From Periglandula ipomoeae IasaF13 (taxonomy: Eukaryota; Ascomycota; Sordariomycetes; Hypocreales; Clavicipitaceae), in the NCBI GenBank assembly GCA_000222875.2, contig AFRD01000003.1, positions 62,001 to 126,000 on the forward strand: a DNA stretch of 64,000 bases, written 5' to 3'. Each line of letters starts with the position of its first letter. Within the stretch, counting starts at the first letter, position 1. Under the pieces are notes generated by a model. That model was given only the letters and a program-made list of their open reading frames with translations. It was not told the origin of the DNA and ran no database searches. Below are positions 43,006-54,840 of this stretch, one piece after another. Both the position numbers and the translations under genes were made by a program.

Positions 43006-45652
43006 CTTGAATGTTTTGGAAATGGTACGATGTAGTGATGTGATAGAAATGAGTAGTGGAGGAGGTTCTGTTGATAAATGCTGAGTGGCTTGATATCGAG
43101 TCTTTCCGAAAGTTGGAGAGGAAGTCGAGGCCTTTTATGTTTCCTAGAATTGCCCCAAGGGGGTTGCGATTTTGTCAGATAAGTGCATGTGGCAGGAGAA
43201 GACGCAGTCTGCTAAGCGCCTCGGCCCGTCGAATAACCAATGGTTCAAAACCAGACCATGAGCAAGCCATGGCCAGCTTCGAGGTTCGTTTCTCTAACAA
43301 TCCGTCACATCCAATCAACAGATGAAGTTAGGGTCGGGAAACCGGCCGCAATCTTAGAAAGGAACCTTGCCGACTCCGGGCGGTTCTTGGATGTTTCATC
43401 AACAACAGGCCATTTTTAACAGCGCTGTTGACGCGATGGAAGACTATTGGCTCGGTCGATAGTGCTCGCAGGTTTATCTTGTCCAAACACAGTTACAGCC
43501 ACACGGCATGAATCAACGCCTTATTTGAGCCAATTATCGTACGTGAAGAAGCGCGGCACCAAGCGCCGGAGCTGAATGCATTGCATGAACGGCCGTATGA
43601 CATGCGGCCTGTGGTCTGTGAAAAGATCCAAATGCACGATTGCGAGTCAGCGCTTAGAGTTACTCGGAAATGCTCCGGATGCCACAGTGGTCGTGTTTCA
43701 GTGTTAGCCGCGAGCCGTGATGGTAAATGGGTACAGAAGGGAGGTGAAACCATTGTTGGCCGGAATCACAAAGTTTGAGTTCTGATAACTGAGGTCAGCT
43801 CCCAGCGCCGAGCACTTTTAAGAAAGAAAGACAAAGTAAACAGCTCATGCAAAGAGAGACTTACCTAGACTTGTTTTACGTCGTGAGAAAGGCTCCAGAG
43901 AACGCCTCATGATTTGGCCACTCGGATTGATACGGTAAACCCACTGAGCCATCAATTCGATCGATCGTCAGTCGGTCGGGGTGTTGAGGATGGATCGTCG
44001 ACCACCCGCGCCTAACTGTGGCTGTGGCTGAATATGCCTCCGCTTCTTAGCGCCGGCCTCTGGGGCTGCGTGGATTGGAACGGCGCTAATTTGAGATCCT
44101 CGTGTAGCACCGAGTGATTTGGAGAAACAGATGAAAAAGACTCGTTTGGTTCCGCGAGAATACCGTTGGTGAAGTCGTGGTAGGGTTGTAAAGGGCTCGT
44201 GCCTGGCCTACCTGCTTCTAAGGCAAACCCATGGCTGCACTCAAGCCTTTCTTCAACAGAGCATGTAGAATACAAAAGACGAATGGATTCCCCCAGATGA
44301 CGCATCTCTGTTCATGCGTCCCGACCAAGTCCAGAATTTGTCATGTTGATGCAACTGATGTAGAAGCCAACTTTGAAGCTCTCTTTAGCCAATTCTTACG
44401 AAATCCACCTGGCTTCGTGCCTGCCAACCCACCAGCTTGACGACCTTTGACCTGGAAGCCAAAAGGCTCACCATTTTCGAAGCGGTCAAGCGAGACATTG
44501 GAGCACGACAAATACTCTTAACCATCTCGCGCGATGCGAGTTTGTCATTGCCGGCATAAATGCATTGATTTGGGAGCTTTTTTTTTGGAAGCACGTTTCC
44601 AGTTCCGAAATACAATCCGCAGCAGATCTCCTACGATTGGACGATTGACGTTCGCCAGTGCAGACCCAGATGAAGGGGGTCCGTTTTTCCTTGGCATCTA
44701 GAGATGAGTGGGAAGCGTCCGGAATTGTCCGCGACAATTATTGTACATCAGATGGTTATGCATCGAGAAAGCCGGTCCTTTGATCAGTCAGCTAATACAG
44801 GCTGTGTACCTGGTAGGGGCATCGATGCACCCGTGTGACCACTGGGTCTGCAATGTCCACGCATCCACGAATCGGCGACGAGAATCGCCAAGTCACACAT
44901 CAACGTCCCATCACGGGCGGGAACTAGTCCCGCCCTAGCCTGTCGTATGTTAATGTCAAATTGAGCAGAATAAAAAAAAGAAGGGTGTGTGGCACAGGAC
45001 AAGAGCAGAAGTGGGCTGAACTATATTAATAAGTCCTTGTGGTTTTGAAAGAGCTCTCCGCCCCGGAGAAAAACGAGGTTGGGTTTCCCCGGTTTCTATT
45101 CACGACTTTCCCCTCTTTCGCAAGTTCCCGTCTTCAAACGCCATCAAATCATTGATGTGTGAATGGATAACGCCGAATGATTGAGCGTTCATGCTCTTCT
45201 GATCACAGTCGCTAGAAATGTGATTGTTTCTTATATATATCTTTCACTTAAATTATTAGAGTCGGTGACGCAAGCCCAGGGCGGTTTTTTACGGATGTGG
45301 TGAATATGAGCAGTGGTTGTGGTTTGAATGCCCGTTCATGACGATATTGACCACTCACGATTCACAATTCATCAAACAAAATCACAGCCATAAATCTGGC
45401 CGGGTATATAGTTTTTCGCACACGAGCCCTCACTCGAAGGATTTCCTTCTTTCAACATGTTCAGCTGTTTGTCGAGCTGCACGAAACAGTCTGCCAAAAC
45501 TAGACACATCACCTCTTCTAAATTATTCATTCGATTTATGTTCCCATACCCAACTTTGTTTGACTCAGAAACAACAGACCACAGACACTGGGTCAAGAAC
45601 GCGCAACTGGTGAATACCATATTTCAAGAACAGATCGACTTGGCCCGCCACC
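43006..45652. other. 2.6-kb interval with no recognised gene
   Basis: Frames up to about 100 codons overlap on both strands (for example 44012-44305 -). The plus-strand stretch 44440-44560 has a protein-like run (RLTIFEAVKRDIGARQILLT) followed by stops and could be a relic. A poly-pyrimidine stretch precedes the small gene at 45653. Confidence 0.35.
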
Positions 45653-45865
45653 ATGTGCGAAGAACACTACGTCATCACCGAGTGTATGATATGCCAGCGC
45701 CATCTCGACATGAAAGACTTCATTCCGCGCTGGTGCGACGGCGCCAGGCAAAAGGGCCGCTTGGGAGACTGCCGGAAGGGTATACAGCGAGTTGAGACCG
45801 TCCAATCAGCGACGTGCAAGCCGTGTCAGCGAAATCCCAAGAGGATGAAGAAGCCTGCGATGTAA
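45653..45865 (+). CDS. Small Cys-rich basic protein, 70 residues, unknown
   Basis: The ATG is in an ideal context (CGCCACCATGTG). The product starts MCEEHYVITECMICQRHLDM and has eight-residue-or-so spaced cysteines as CxxC-type pairs (ECMIC, C-DGARQ..DCRKG, SATCKPCQRN), ending NPKRMKKPAM. The CxxC..CxxC layout suggests zinc binding. I recall uncharacterised ascomycete small proteins of this general type (MCxxH start with CxxC pairs). There is no secretion signal. Isolated between large intergenic regions. It could be a chance frame, but start context and cysteine spacing favour a gene. Confidence 0.5.
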   Translation: MCEEHYVITECMICQRHLDMKDFIPRWCDGARQKGRLGDCRKGIQRVETVQSATCKPCQRNPKRMKKPAM

Positions 45866-46353
45866 AAAGAGGATTGTCGGGCGACTATTCTTGCAAGGAG
45901 TGGTGGTCATGACTGTAGAAAGATGCAGCAATGCGCGAGGGGATATGTTCCAGGACAGTACGGGTGTGGCTTTTGGACTTGTAACGACGGACGAATGAGC
46001 ATGAAGAAACAAGCAGCAATGCATGGAATGGATGGGCGGGTAGATTTATGCAGCAATGCAAAGCAGTATCAAGATGGTAGTATTCACAGGAACTCATTGG
46101 CATACTCGTTAACCCGGAGAGAATGATGTCTAAGCGAGGGTAATTTGCTAGAGCCTGTTGGATGTTCAATGACATTCAGGGTGCAAAAACTCAAACGAAA
46201 TAAGGACAACTTTTTTGAAGTAATGGAGACGTGATATTTGCTATATACAATGAATCTTAAACAATGAAAAACCTACACGCAGCTCCTCCAGCGCATTTAC
46301 AGATTGAGCTAGCCTATTTGCAAGTCGTAGAAACTACGTTTCTTGTTGCAGCT
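45866..46353. other. Convergent intergenic region before the GH55 gene
   Basis: 3' flanks of the Cys-rich gene and the glucanase. Nothing further is recognised. Confidence 0.4.
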
Positions 46354-48965
46354 CTAGATTTTAAATACACCCAGATCAGCACCAGTGTTAGGCCAACCTC
46401 CAGTAAAGTCCGGTCGAGACGGAATGAACTGCCCATTTGCAAGACGAAGGGCATTATACGCCGACTTGGAGCAGACACCAAACATCTGAAGGTCAGATGG
46501 TTGCTTGGAGATCCAGTGCATAACATCTGCGTCCCAGTTAGCAAAGGTTCAGAATTACAAGTCAAACAAGATCCAGCAGACTGATACAACTGGTTCATGA
46601 ACGGAGCATTCGCAGCTTACTGATGCATCTCCATGGATCCTGATCGTCTTTGCCATCGCACGCATTGTAACCCGGCCCGCGGAAGAAATCCCAAGCCGCA
46701 CTACTGTAATGCCGGATGCCGGAGCCGCCCGTGATAAAAATTAGAAAGACCCTTGCGGCAGTAGCCGGAGCCGCCCCCGCACCACGAAAAATCAGGGTCG
46801 TTCCAACCCTGAACGTTGGCCTTCCAGGGTGCGGGAGCCAGCTGCCGAGTTTGAGACCCCTGATCATAGTTGGTTTCGGCCTGAAGCATGGAAACAAAGA
46901 CATTCTGGGATTCCCAGAGGTTGAGTTGATACAGCCACCAGTGTTCAGAACCTAGGGCATGGAGCCAAGTGCCTTTGGTTGCTTGTACGAGAACATCACC
47001 CTTGGCGGCAATGTTACAGCCACCTCCGCTTTCCGAGTTGTGGTCAGCCACCCAGACCCAGGTATTCTCGATGTAAGTTGAAGAAGACTTGGTGAGATGG
47101 AGTCCAAGGAAAGCACCTTTGCACTGATTGCTTGCATCCCAGCAGTTGTTGTTAATACCGTCCGACCCGGCAGTGCCGCCAACTGTAATCAGCGAGTTCC
47201 AGATGGCAACATCGCCGGGGGCATTGCCTTCCATATTTACTTGAACGAGAATAGCTCCGGGAAGAGGTTCGGCAACGGTAATTCGCATGTCCTGGATGTG
47301 AGCAATGCCTTTATCTCCGCTCTTTCCAACGGAAACAATGGGCTTAGCGTTACTCTCGTCCTTGAAGTAGTTACCACTTCCCATGATGGTTGACCAGGCT
47401 TCACCAACAATTCGTGTACCAGGGGGGATGTTCAGCGTTGAGTCAACACGGTACTTGCCAAAGGGGAAGTACGCGATCTTGCCCTGCTGTGCAGCGTACT
47501 GAAGGATCTGGTTAAGTACGCCGGACTCATCAATTGTGTGATCACCAAGAACCTTATGGCCTCCATTTTGGTTGGGGTCCTTCACGTTGATGAATTCGGC
47601 AACGGTTTTGTCGCTATAGTTGGGAGCAACGATAGACGGGTACTTGCCAACTTGGACTAACGCCCCTGGACGGTTGCTAGCACCGTTCGAGGTCGGACCG
47701 TACACGGGGCTGCGACCGTAAGTATTAGCATACGTAAACTGATCGACATGTGACTGTCCGCCGGCCAGGACAGTATCACCCCTCCAGATAACAATGGCGC
47801 TATTGGTGTCCTTCTCCAGGTTCTCAATGAGGAGTGAAGGATACTGAGTTGTCTGGAAGGTGACTCCAGAGTTGACGGACTTGCAGTCAATCAGTGCGAT
47901 CCAGGGAGATTGCCCGGTGTGGACGACAGCATTCCCAACTGTGTCAAATGTCGAGCCAGTGATGGTAATCACATTGCCCCCATCAATTCGCATACCATTG
48001 GTGTTCTGGAAGAAGTTGATGTTCTTGTAAGCCATCTGCTGATGACCCTGGTGGAAGATACCATTCCAGCCCCGTTCAATACGGACATCCGATAGACCAA
48101 GGGAAGAGCCTTGGCCGACCCAGATACCGGTATGACCGCTGTTGGAGCCAGCTGAGGGCATCACAATTTTGACATTCTGCATTTGCGAGCCTTGTGCAAC
48201 GCGCCAGTTGACAGCCTTGAAATCGTTGTCTGTGGGATGTCAGACTTGAATGTAGTAACTTATAGCATAAGGTTGTCTTGGACTTACTCCCGTTGATATT
48301 CGTCGTGTCAATGATCAAATTCTTCAGTCCAATTGTGAAGCCGAGCTCGCCTCCACTAACATGATCCTGGTCAAAGCCTAGCGTAAAGAAAGACGGTTAG
48401 ACAAAGAGTACCAAATTGCCGGACTGTCCACAACTAACCTTTGATGAGTTGCTGCTCTCCGCCAAAGTTTCCAGAGGCTTTAATAGTAGGAGGCTATTGA
48501 TATTCCAGCCAAGTTAGACCGAGTGATTGCATAGAGTACTGAGTGCAACTCACGTTTGTTGCGTCTCCCATCAGTATGGTGCCAGTGCGCATCTTGATCT
48601 GGCTGCTGACTTCATATGTGCCTGGCGGAAGGTAGACAATCTTTCGGAGACTGTATCAGCCAACAATGGACTATTTCGCACATGGCGTAAGTCGAAGACT
48701 CCGCTTCATCCTCACTCACTCTGGTCTGAGAGGCCCACCATTGTCCCTTTCGTTCCTGGCCTTGATTGTTATCGATGGCATTCTGGGTGGCGTTTCCATC
48801 TCCAGAGTTGACAACTACGTATACGGGGTATGTATAGTCATTGGGTAAATCGGGGGCATATCCACGAGCATTACCGGTGTGGTCCATGTTGGCATACCAG
48901 AAGGTGGTCTTGGCCGATGCCACACTTGCCAATAAGGCAGTGAGGGCCGTTGTGAGATGAACCAT
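46354..48965 (-). CDS. Secreted exo-beta-1,3-glucanase, glycoside hydrolase family 55 (one frameshift)
   Basis: GH55 enzymes release glucose or gentiobiose from beta-1,3-glucan and act in wall turnover or mycoparasitism. Six exons: 48965-48720, 48640-48554, 48493-48439, 48377-48288, 48229-46621 and 46526-46354. The signal peptide is MVHLTTALTALLASVASA. Twin right-handed beta-helix repeats follow, with RIVYLPPGTYEVSS, MRIDGGNVITITGSTFDTVG, GKIAYFPFGKYRVDSTLNIP and the conserved HALGSEHWWLYQLNLWESQN, whose Glu lies in the active-site region. The frame breaks at the A5 run 46736-46740: removing one base restores SNFITGGSGIRHYSSAAWDF, DPWRCI and the last exon, ending GADLGVFKI at 752 residues. 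Uncorrected, it stops near 46701 and loses about 80 residues. An upstream ATG at 49037 would spoil the signal peptide. Confidence 0.88.
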
Positions 48966-50863
48966 GCTGAAACTAGGACTTCCAGAAACGATGGTAGAAA
49001 GTCTGCTGAACAACTGCTGAGGTAAATTATTGCTCATAGAGTGCGAGAAGGCGTCAACTTATATCTGCTCCAAGTCTGCGGGATGCAAGCAATTGGAGGA
49101 ATCATTTCCATGACCCGCATGGAGCGATGCGATGCAGCGATTGTAGAAAAGGCCCCGGGCTTCTGCTTTGGGAGCCATCGTCATTTCAGGTAACCGATTA
49201 TTGGGTGTGAACAAACGCACGATGCAACAGTGTTCCACGCTTGGAGCTCAAAGTCCCCGCCGGGCGAGACCGCCTTGTTGTGGTTGCGACGATCCTTTTG
49301 GGTAATAAGATTCGCGATATCATGGCGATATGCTGGTCAGCGAAGCTTGCACGAGTCCTCTTAAACTCAGAGCCCATAGGTAGTGTGTCTGGCTAGTCCC
49401 TGATCACCTGTGTCAGCCAGCTTATGCTGATGTAACATTGTGGTGTGACTAGGTCATCATTAGAGCTATGTCGACCATTTTCCCCTGAGACCTCAACTCC
49501 ACAATCCACTGGTTTCCGTCTGGTTTCGGGCAATGGGGCTCATAGGGTCTGTCCCGGACGTCCAAAAATGGATAATCGTGATGATCAGTATATCATCCAA
49601 GTTGATACGCCGTCTGAGCCCTGTAAGTGAGCGCGCGACCATGCGGAGTGATGCAAGTAAGACTTGGAGTATAAGTTGGCTGCAGATCGTGTAGCGCCTG
49701 CTAAGCAGCGAATGCACTTGTTTGCGCAGTGTTTGCGTTCACAGGCGAAGTTCCAACGCCAAATACTCAAATAGAACGTCTCGTCTAGTTTATCGGTCAC
49801 CCCATACGGGTTTTGCCTGAAATGCCGTGTGAATTTAGAGAGCTAGACACTTCTCGACAATTAGGTCCCAATCCGGCAAGGCTTCATGAAAGGCACTGTG
49901 CAAAATGAGCAATTTAAGTCGGGCCCGACACACAAGTATAGCAATCTAAAAATGTTGTTTCCGCTAATCCCGGTCCTTATTTACCCGTATTACCACTTAC
50001 GTACCTAGCTTGTGGAATGGGGGTTTTGTATCTCTTATGCATGACGACCGAGCCACAACATTCGCAGGCGAAAAGGCGGGATCCGCTCAACAGCCGAAAT
50101 AAAACGCTTGCTCTTCGCCATGCCGAAGATAAGTTGAACGAGAACTAGCCCGAGACCCTCGGAAATGCTCTAGAGTCGTATAGTCAGGAACTCGACTGCT
50201 GACCCATGGGTCGAGCCGCAGCATATAGCAACAGGTGGGGTTGATGGAACATCCCATTCAGAACCGTCGAAGATGGGCTGTCGATGCGGAATGTTTGTAA
50301 GGCTTGACATTACCAGGTCGTTAGTGGTGGGTTTTCGATAGGTCCCTTGCAGCATCCACCGTAAAGTGTGATGCGTACGGGGCAACATTTGTTGCAATGC
50401 AACTTGGATCGGGGATTGTTCTGGCTTCTGAGTTGCGAAGAGACGGGCCGAAGCTGCTCAGCTCGTGCAGTAGTCGACGCATCGTGCATCACGAATTTCC
50501 CACATGGCCAGTTGGCCTATCACTTGCACAGGGTCCAAGCAGGTGGGCAAGCCTTCTGGGGAAGGAGCAATACACTTGGCACTGCGAGGCGGCCGGCCGA
50601 TATGGGTGGAGCAAATTTTCCCACCACTTCTGCCCACCATCTAAAAAGCCCACTTTGTCGGCATTCCGCCACGCCCGATTCTCCAACATCTTTGCATCGT
50701 GACCCAAGAAAAACCCTCTAGTCGACTTTCACTCGGCATTGAATCGTCTTCGCTTTGTGCTTACCCCGATCACTCAAAGTATACCCTCCTACCGCTGCCC
50801 GCCCTCCACGAACTCGCCTCGAATTCCCCATATCCCTGACCCCAACCCTACCGATTTGCCAAC
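48966..50863. other. 1.9-kb divergent intergenic region
   Basis: Promoters of the GH55 gene and of the zinc-finger gene. A CT-rich leader precedes 50864. Other short frames are incoherent. Confidence 0.45.
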
Positions 50864-51330
50864 ATGGGTAACGTACGCTGAACCCGGAGGGCTTCCTAGT
50901 CCTCGCTCGGTCTATCTGACGCTTGTGTAGGGAGCCAAAGCCCAGCAGAAGCGTGAGCGCAATGCCAAAGACGGCAAAGTCGCCAAGTCGCAACTCAAAG
51001 TTGTACGTAGCGTCTCATTCGTGTCGCTTTTCCTAATCAGGAGAGTTCCTTCAGACTGACACCTTTTACTTTACAGAACCAGCAAGCCATGAACATTCAA
51101 TGCCAGATTTGCAAGGCTACTTTCCTGTCTACCACAAAAGGACCTGCGTGCGTACTCATCCGAGAACATTCTCACATACACCTTGAACTTCGAGCCCAGG
51201 ATATTATCTACATCCATCCTTTTTAAACGAAATGCTGACTTACTGATTGTATTCTTTTAGTCTGCAAGAGCATGCCGAGAATAAGCACAGCAAAGGAATT
51301 GCGGACTGCTTTCCCGGCAAGACTGCCTAA
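50864..51330 (+). CDS. ZNF706/4F5-like small zinc-finger protein
   Basis: Four exons, 50864-50872, 50931-51002, 51077-51147 and 51261-51330, join to 73 residues. The 4F5-like basic N-terminus (GNGAKAQQKRERNAKDGKVA) is followed by a single C2H2-type finger with ligands C36, C39, H55 and H60 (CQICKATFL..LQEHAENKH). Length and layout match the ZNF706 group of small eukaryotic zinc-finger proteins, whose human member is linked to translational and stem-cell regulation; the fungal role is not established. The 9-base first exon is typical of this gene type. It is intact. Confidence 0.88.
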
Positions 51331-52185
51331 GCAAGTGCCTGTTTGGTCAACACAGCGTGCAACGATTGGATATGACGTTTGATGAGGTGTTGGGGCATGG
51401 TTATAGACTTGGGAGAGCATATTACGGTACATCATTTAGCGCAGGCGTCAATATGGGGGAAGAGGCGTTGCAGTCGTCGTAGACGTAGACGTAGACATCC
51501 TTACGTTTGTGACGGCAGTTAACAGGAGCAAGACTTTGTCCTATGGTATTTTGATCATGTGTCGGCTATTCGCACTGCACATTTCATGATGAACCTGCAA
51601 TAGCATTCAACAGTATACGGCAAATGATGAGTCCAGACGATGTCCTCGGCCCCGGCTTCCAATGACCAATTCGCACCATCTGAACCTCTTTCAAATATTC
51701 TCCTGGCCAACTCTTTCATCAAGAGAGTGTGCCAATGCATCTTTAAAGTCATTATAGTCAATCTCACCCCGGGAAGACCCCTGTCCGCCTCTAGTACCAC
51801 TCAGTGAATACATCCGAATGGACGATCGGTCCACGCGGTATCCGTCAGCTCGACTTACACGACGAAAGCCACACATCACATTATGTCGCCCGTTTCTTCC
51901 CCCGAGTATAGCAGCCAAACTTCTTACTTCAGGTGCTAACTACCCGTTGTCGACTACGGAGAAGGGCCAAACGAAATAACCCATACGACTTGATTGGGCT
52001 TCTTCGGGTGAATGCAAGCCGTTGAGTAAAAAACGGACGTTCTTCTTTGCAGATGCCTAGCACTTTCGCAACCTCTGCCCCGCCATAGAGAACTTACAAG
52101 TTTAAATTCACGAAGTTATTGCAAACAATTACTCAAAGGACATCGCAAAATGATCAAGCGTCGACGTCCACAAGGCGCAGGTGAA
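51331..52185. other. Intergenic
   Basis: 3' flank of the zinc-finger gene. No gene is recognised. An ATG-led stretch at 52150 (MIKRRRPQGAGEIEDHRRGW) is basic but ends soon and is out of frame with the decayed gene that follows. Confidence 0.4.
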
Positions 52186-53163
52186 ATAGAGGATCACCGC
52201 CGTGGCTGGCGCTGGTACTTTTTTTGACACTAGATTCATCCTTTTCAGGACCTATGGTGTTGATATTTGCGATGACCGCGGGACTATGCTTTATATGCGA
52301 CACAAATCAAAGAAGGCGACTATTCTAGTCTCAAAGATACAGAGTTATGATGACGGAGACAAGCCTATCCAGCTATAGACCAGCATAACAGGACTTGATG
52401 CACTCACAAATAGGGGCACAACACTAGACAAGCACTCCAAAACTGATGGATTCCGGGATTACGGACATTTGGCGCCTGGCAAGAGTATTCCGACCAACTC
52501 ACCTGTCCAACAGTCCCCAGTGGTACAGCCAAGCGAGGGAGATGCATTATGGCTGCTCCAGCAATTCGTCGATAGCGAGTTTCCCAAAGGTGGAAAATTC
52601 TACACTGGCAATACAGATGACTTCCCGCAAAGCACTGATGACAAGGGTCGGTTCCTGAAGTAGGTTTCAGCACTTCAGTGATTGATGACTGCCTGACTGA
52701 ACATTGTTTAGGTTTGTGATGTCGCCCGCCTATTGCCGCCATCCGTATGTGTCCGATTGGAAAAAACATCTGACAGGCCAAAAGAAGAACAACAATTATC
52801 TCCTAGCGTCTTTGACGTACCTACGTACCGTGGAGTCGCGCGTTGTTGACGCGCCAAGGAGCCGAATCCCAAAAGACCAAAAAGTTCTGAGAAGCCGAAT
52901 GTATATTCTGGGACCCAAACGAAGCATTCAATAGGTATGCTTCACCCTATTGTCGTAATCCGAAACTAAGCACCTGCCCCTCGCCATCTGTCTGCCAGCC
53001 TAGAATGCCGGCTCGCAACGGATTCATTGAGAGGCCACATTCTGACATCGGTGCGTATCGATCAGCGACTATTGATGGCACACTAGGTGACGTTTCCAAG
53101 CATGCTATCAGTAGAGCCTATGACGAGGATTATTACGTAGTCAGTCGGGTCTCGGAGTACTGA
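52186..53163 (+). pseudogene. Decayed unknown gene with two in-frame TAG codons
   Basis: One frame reads from about 52186 through RFILFRTYGVDICDDRGTML and SYDDGDKPIQL to a TAG at 52376-52378, then continues with TSITGLDALTNRGTT and GDALWLLQQFVDSEFP. An intron 52660-52711 (GTAGGT..TTTAG) joins RFL-K-FVMSPAYCRHPYVSDW. The next exon ends SIQ then TAG immediately before a GTATGC donor (52935), and the last exon carries MPARNGFIERPHSDIGAYRS to TGA near 53163. Both TAG codons could come from CAG by C-to-T change, since the intron phases stay consistent around them. I do not recognise the family. There is no start codon in frame. Confidence 0.45.
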
Positions 53164-54590
53164 ACTGTTTGCCATCCGACAGTCTGAACCAGTTCTACTT
53201 ATTAAGCCGTCTTTTAGTGTGACATAGAACATTATGTATATGTAGCAGATGACGAGGGGGATAGATGAGTAGGAGGGTAGATCGAGTATTGTGATTGAAT
53301 CTTTTCCTTTATTGAAAAGACCTCATGCTCATACGACGATCTACACATTACTCAGTCGACTTTATCCTACTTAGAATAGGTCTTATTGAATGACTACACT
53401 ACAGTCACTCTTAAATCATGGTGACATTAGACCGCTTATGAACGTCCTTGGGTGAAGGCATCTGAGGATGGGATCATCGAAGAAGCACAGCGGGAAGCTG
53501 CGCTTCTCCCTGCTTGCCTTTGCTTTGCTCGAATGATGCAAAACCCAACGACGCGCCGCCTTCACTAGCTACCCAGGTATCTAGGTATGCAATGTGCCAT
53601 GGGAAGTGAGCTCTGCCCATACTGTGCCTGACATGTAGCGTGGCAAATAAAGATCCGTGAGAGGTTCTGGGGAAGTTATCTCCACTGGCACCACCTCTGC
53701 ACATCACGAAGGCCACTGAAGAAGACTGTTGTCGATGGACAGCTCTGTCAGGCTTTTCGAGACCATCTAGCGAGCTATCATCTTCGTGGAAAACGGTGAC
53801 TATGTCCGACACCAACGTCGTTGTCAATCTAGACGTCCGTCAATCGGGGGCCTTCATCAGATATGATATGTCACGCTTCAGTACAGTAAGAATCGCATGA
53901 ACTCTGCCTTGGCATACAGCGTCAAAGCTCTGTGTTAATTGGTGTGTTGATTGGCGTGTGGAGCGTTGATTGCCATTTTTTAGCTTAGGTAGCTACCTAT
54001 GTATGTAGACAGACCGTACAATTGATGTCGTGGCGTGCTGCTGCTTAAATTCCGTTAATTTGGGAGGAGTTGATATCGTCGTTGCTGGTGTAGGTGCAAC
54101 AAGGTGATCGTGTACTTCGGGAACACCCGGTGGGTAATTTGGGGTTGAGTTGACATATTATCTCGAGAAGGGGAAAATTGCTGTGGACATAATATCGGAT
54201 GTACGTCGATTCCAGAGAGTTTCATATCAAATGATCATGCTCGAGAGTGGCCACAAACTGCGTATCGTCGTGGGCAGGCGACTTTTCGCCAAACCACATT
54301 TCAACTCTCTCATCTTGGAAAGTCTCAACAGTCCTGTTGGCGTTCTCGGGTATGATCGAGCAACGGAAGCCCGATAGATATCCAATCTTGACATCGGGAA
54401 AGGAGTCAAGTTACGAAGCTACCGGAATCACCGTGGTTGGAGCACGAAGCAAACAGTCAAGCGAAGCTGTGGAAGCGAACTTGGAGTGTGATGATTGAGG
54501 AGCGGTGGGTCGGAGCATGGCTGGGCGAAGCAGGGACTCGCCGCTGCCCAGGTACCTATAGAAGGCACCTACCTAATCTAGAGAAGACCA
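53164..54590. other. Gene-poor flank of the decayed region
   Basis: Short frames (53474-53827 -, 54150-54377 +) have no recognisable family. TACCTA/TAGGTA palindrome-like sequence occurs at 53982-54004 and near 54550. Confidence 0.35.
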
Positions 54591-54591
54591 C

Positions 54592-54715
54592 GAGTAGTGC
54601 TTGTACTTTACTATATAATAAAGACTTTATTATAGAGGAGAATATAAGCGGTGCCTATACTTTACTGCAGGATGGATCCTTTGTTATGGAGAAAAAACAT
54701 AAGAAGCTCCCATTC
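54592..54715 (+). repeat. Two imperfect copies of a roughly 55-bp AT-rich unit
   Basis: The plus-strand frame translates to SACTLLYNKDFIIEENI followed by SGAYTLLQDGSFVMEKK, so the two units also match at protein level. It lies between palindrome-like sequence and a minisatellite. It could be a relic of a repetitive coding sequence or transposon. Confidence 0.5.
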
Positions 54716-54796
54716 CCAGCTTGCAAGGTTGCTCTTTTTGCCTTGCTATGTTTTATACTTACGTAGCTAATGAAAGTATTAAGCTAGATATATATA

Positions 54797-54840
54797 TATA
54801 TAGAAGTATATAGAAGTATATAGGAATATATTAATATATA
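54797..54840. repeat. Short 10-bp minisatellite, 4 units, RTATATAGRA
   Basis: GTATATAGAA-type units in 10-base register next to an (AT)n tract at 54787-54801. Same period and consensus as the arrays at 35076 and 37061. Confidence 0.65.

Noticed and set aside
48966..49037. Upstream ATG extending the GH55 protein by 24 residues
   Set aside because: The extension would bury the signal peptide that starts at the ATG at 48965, so the shorter start is preferred.
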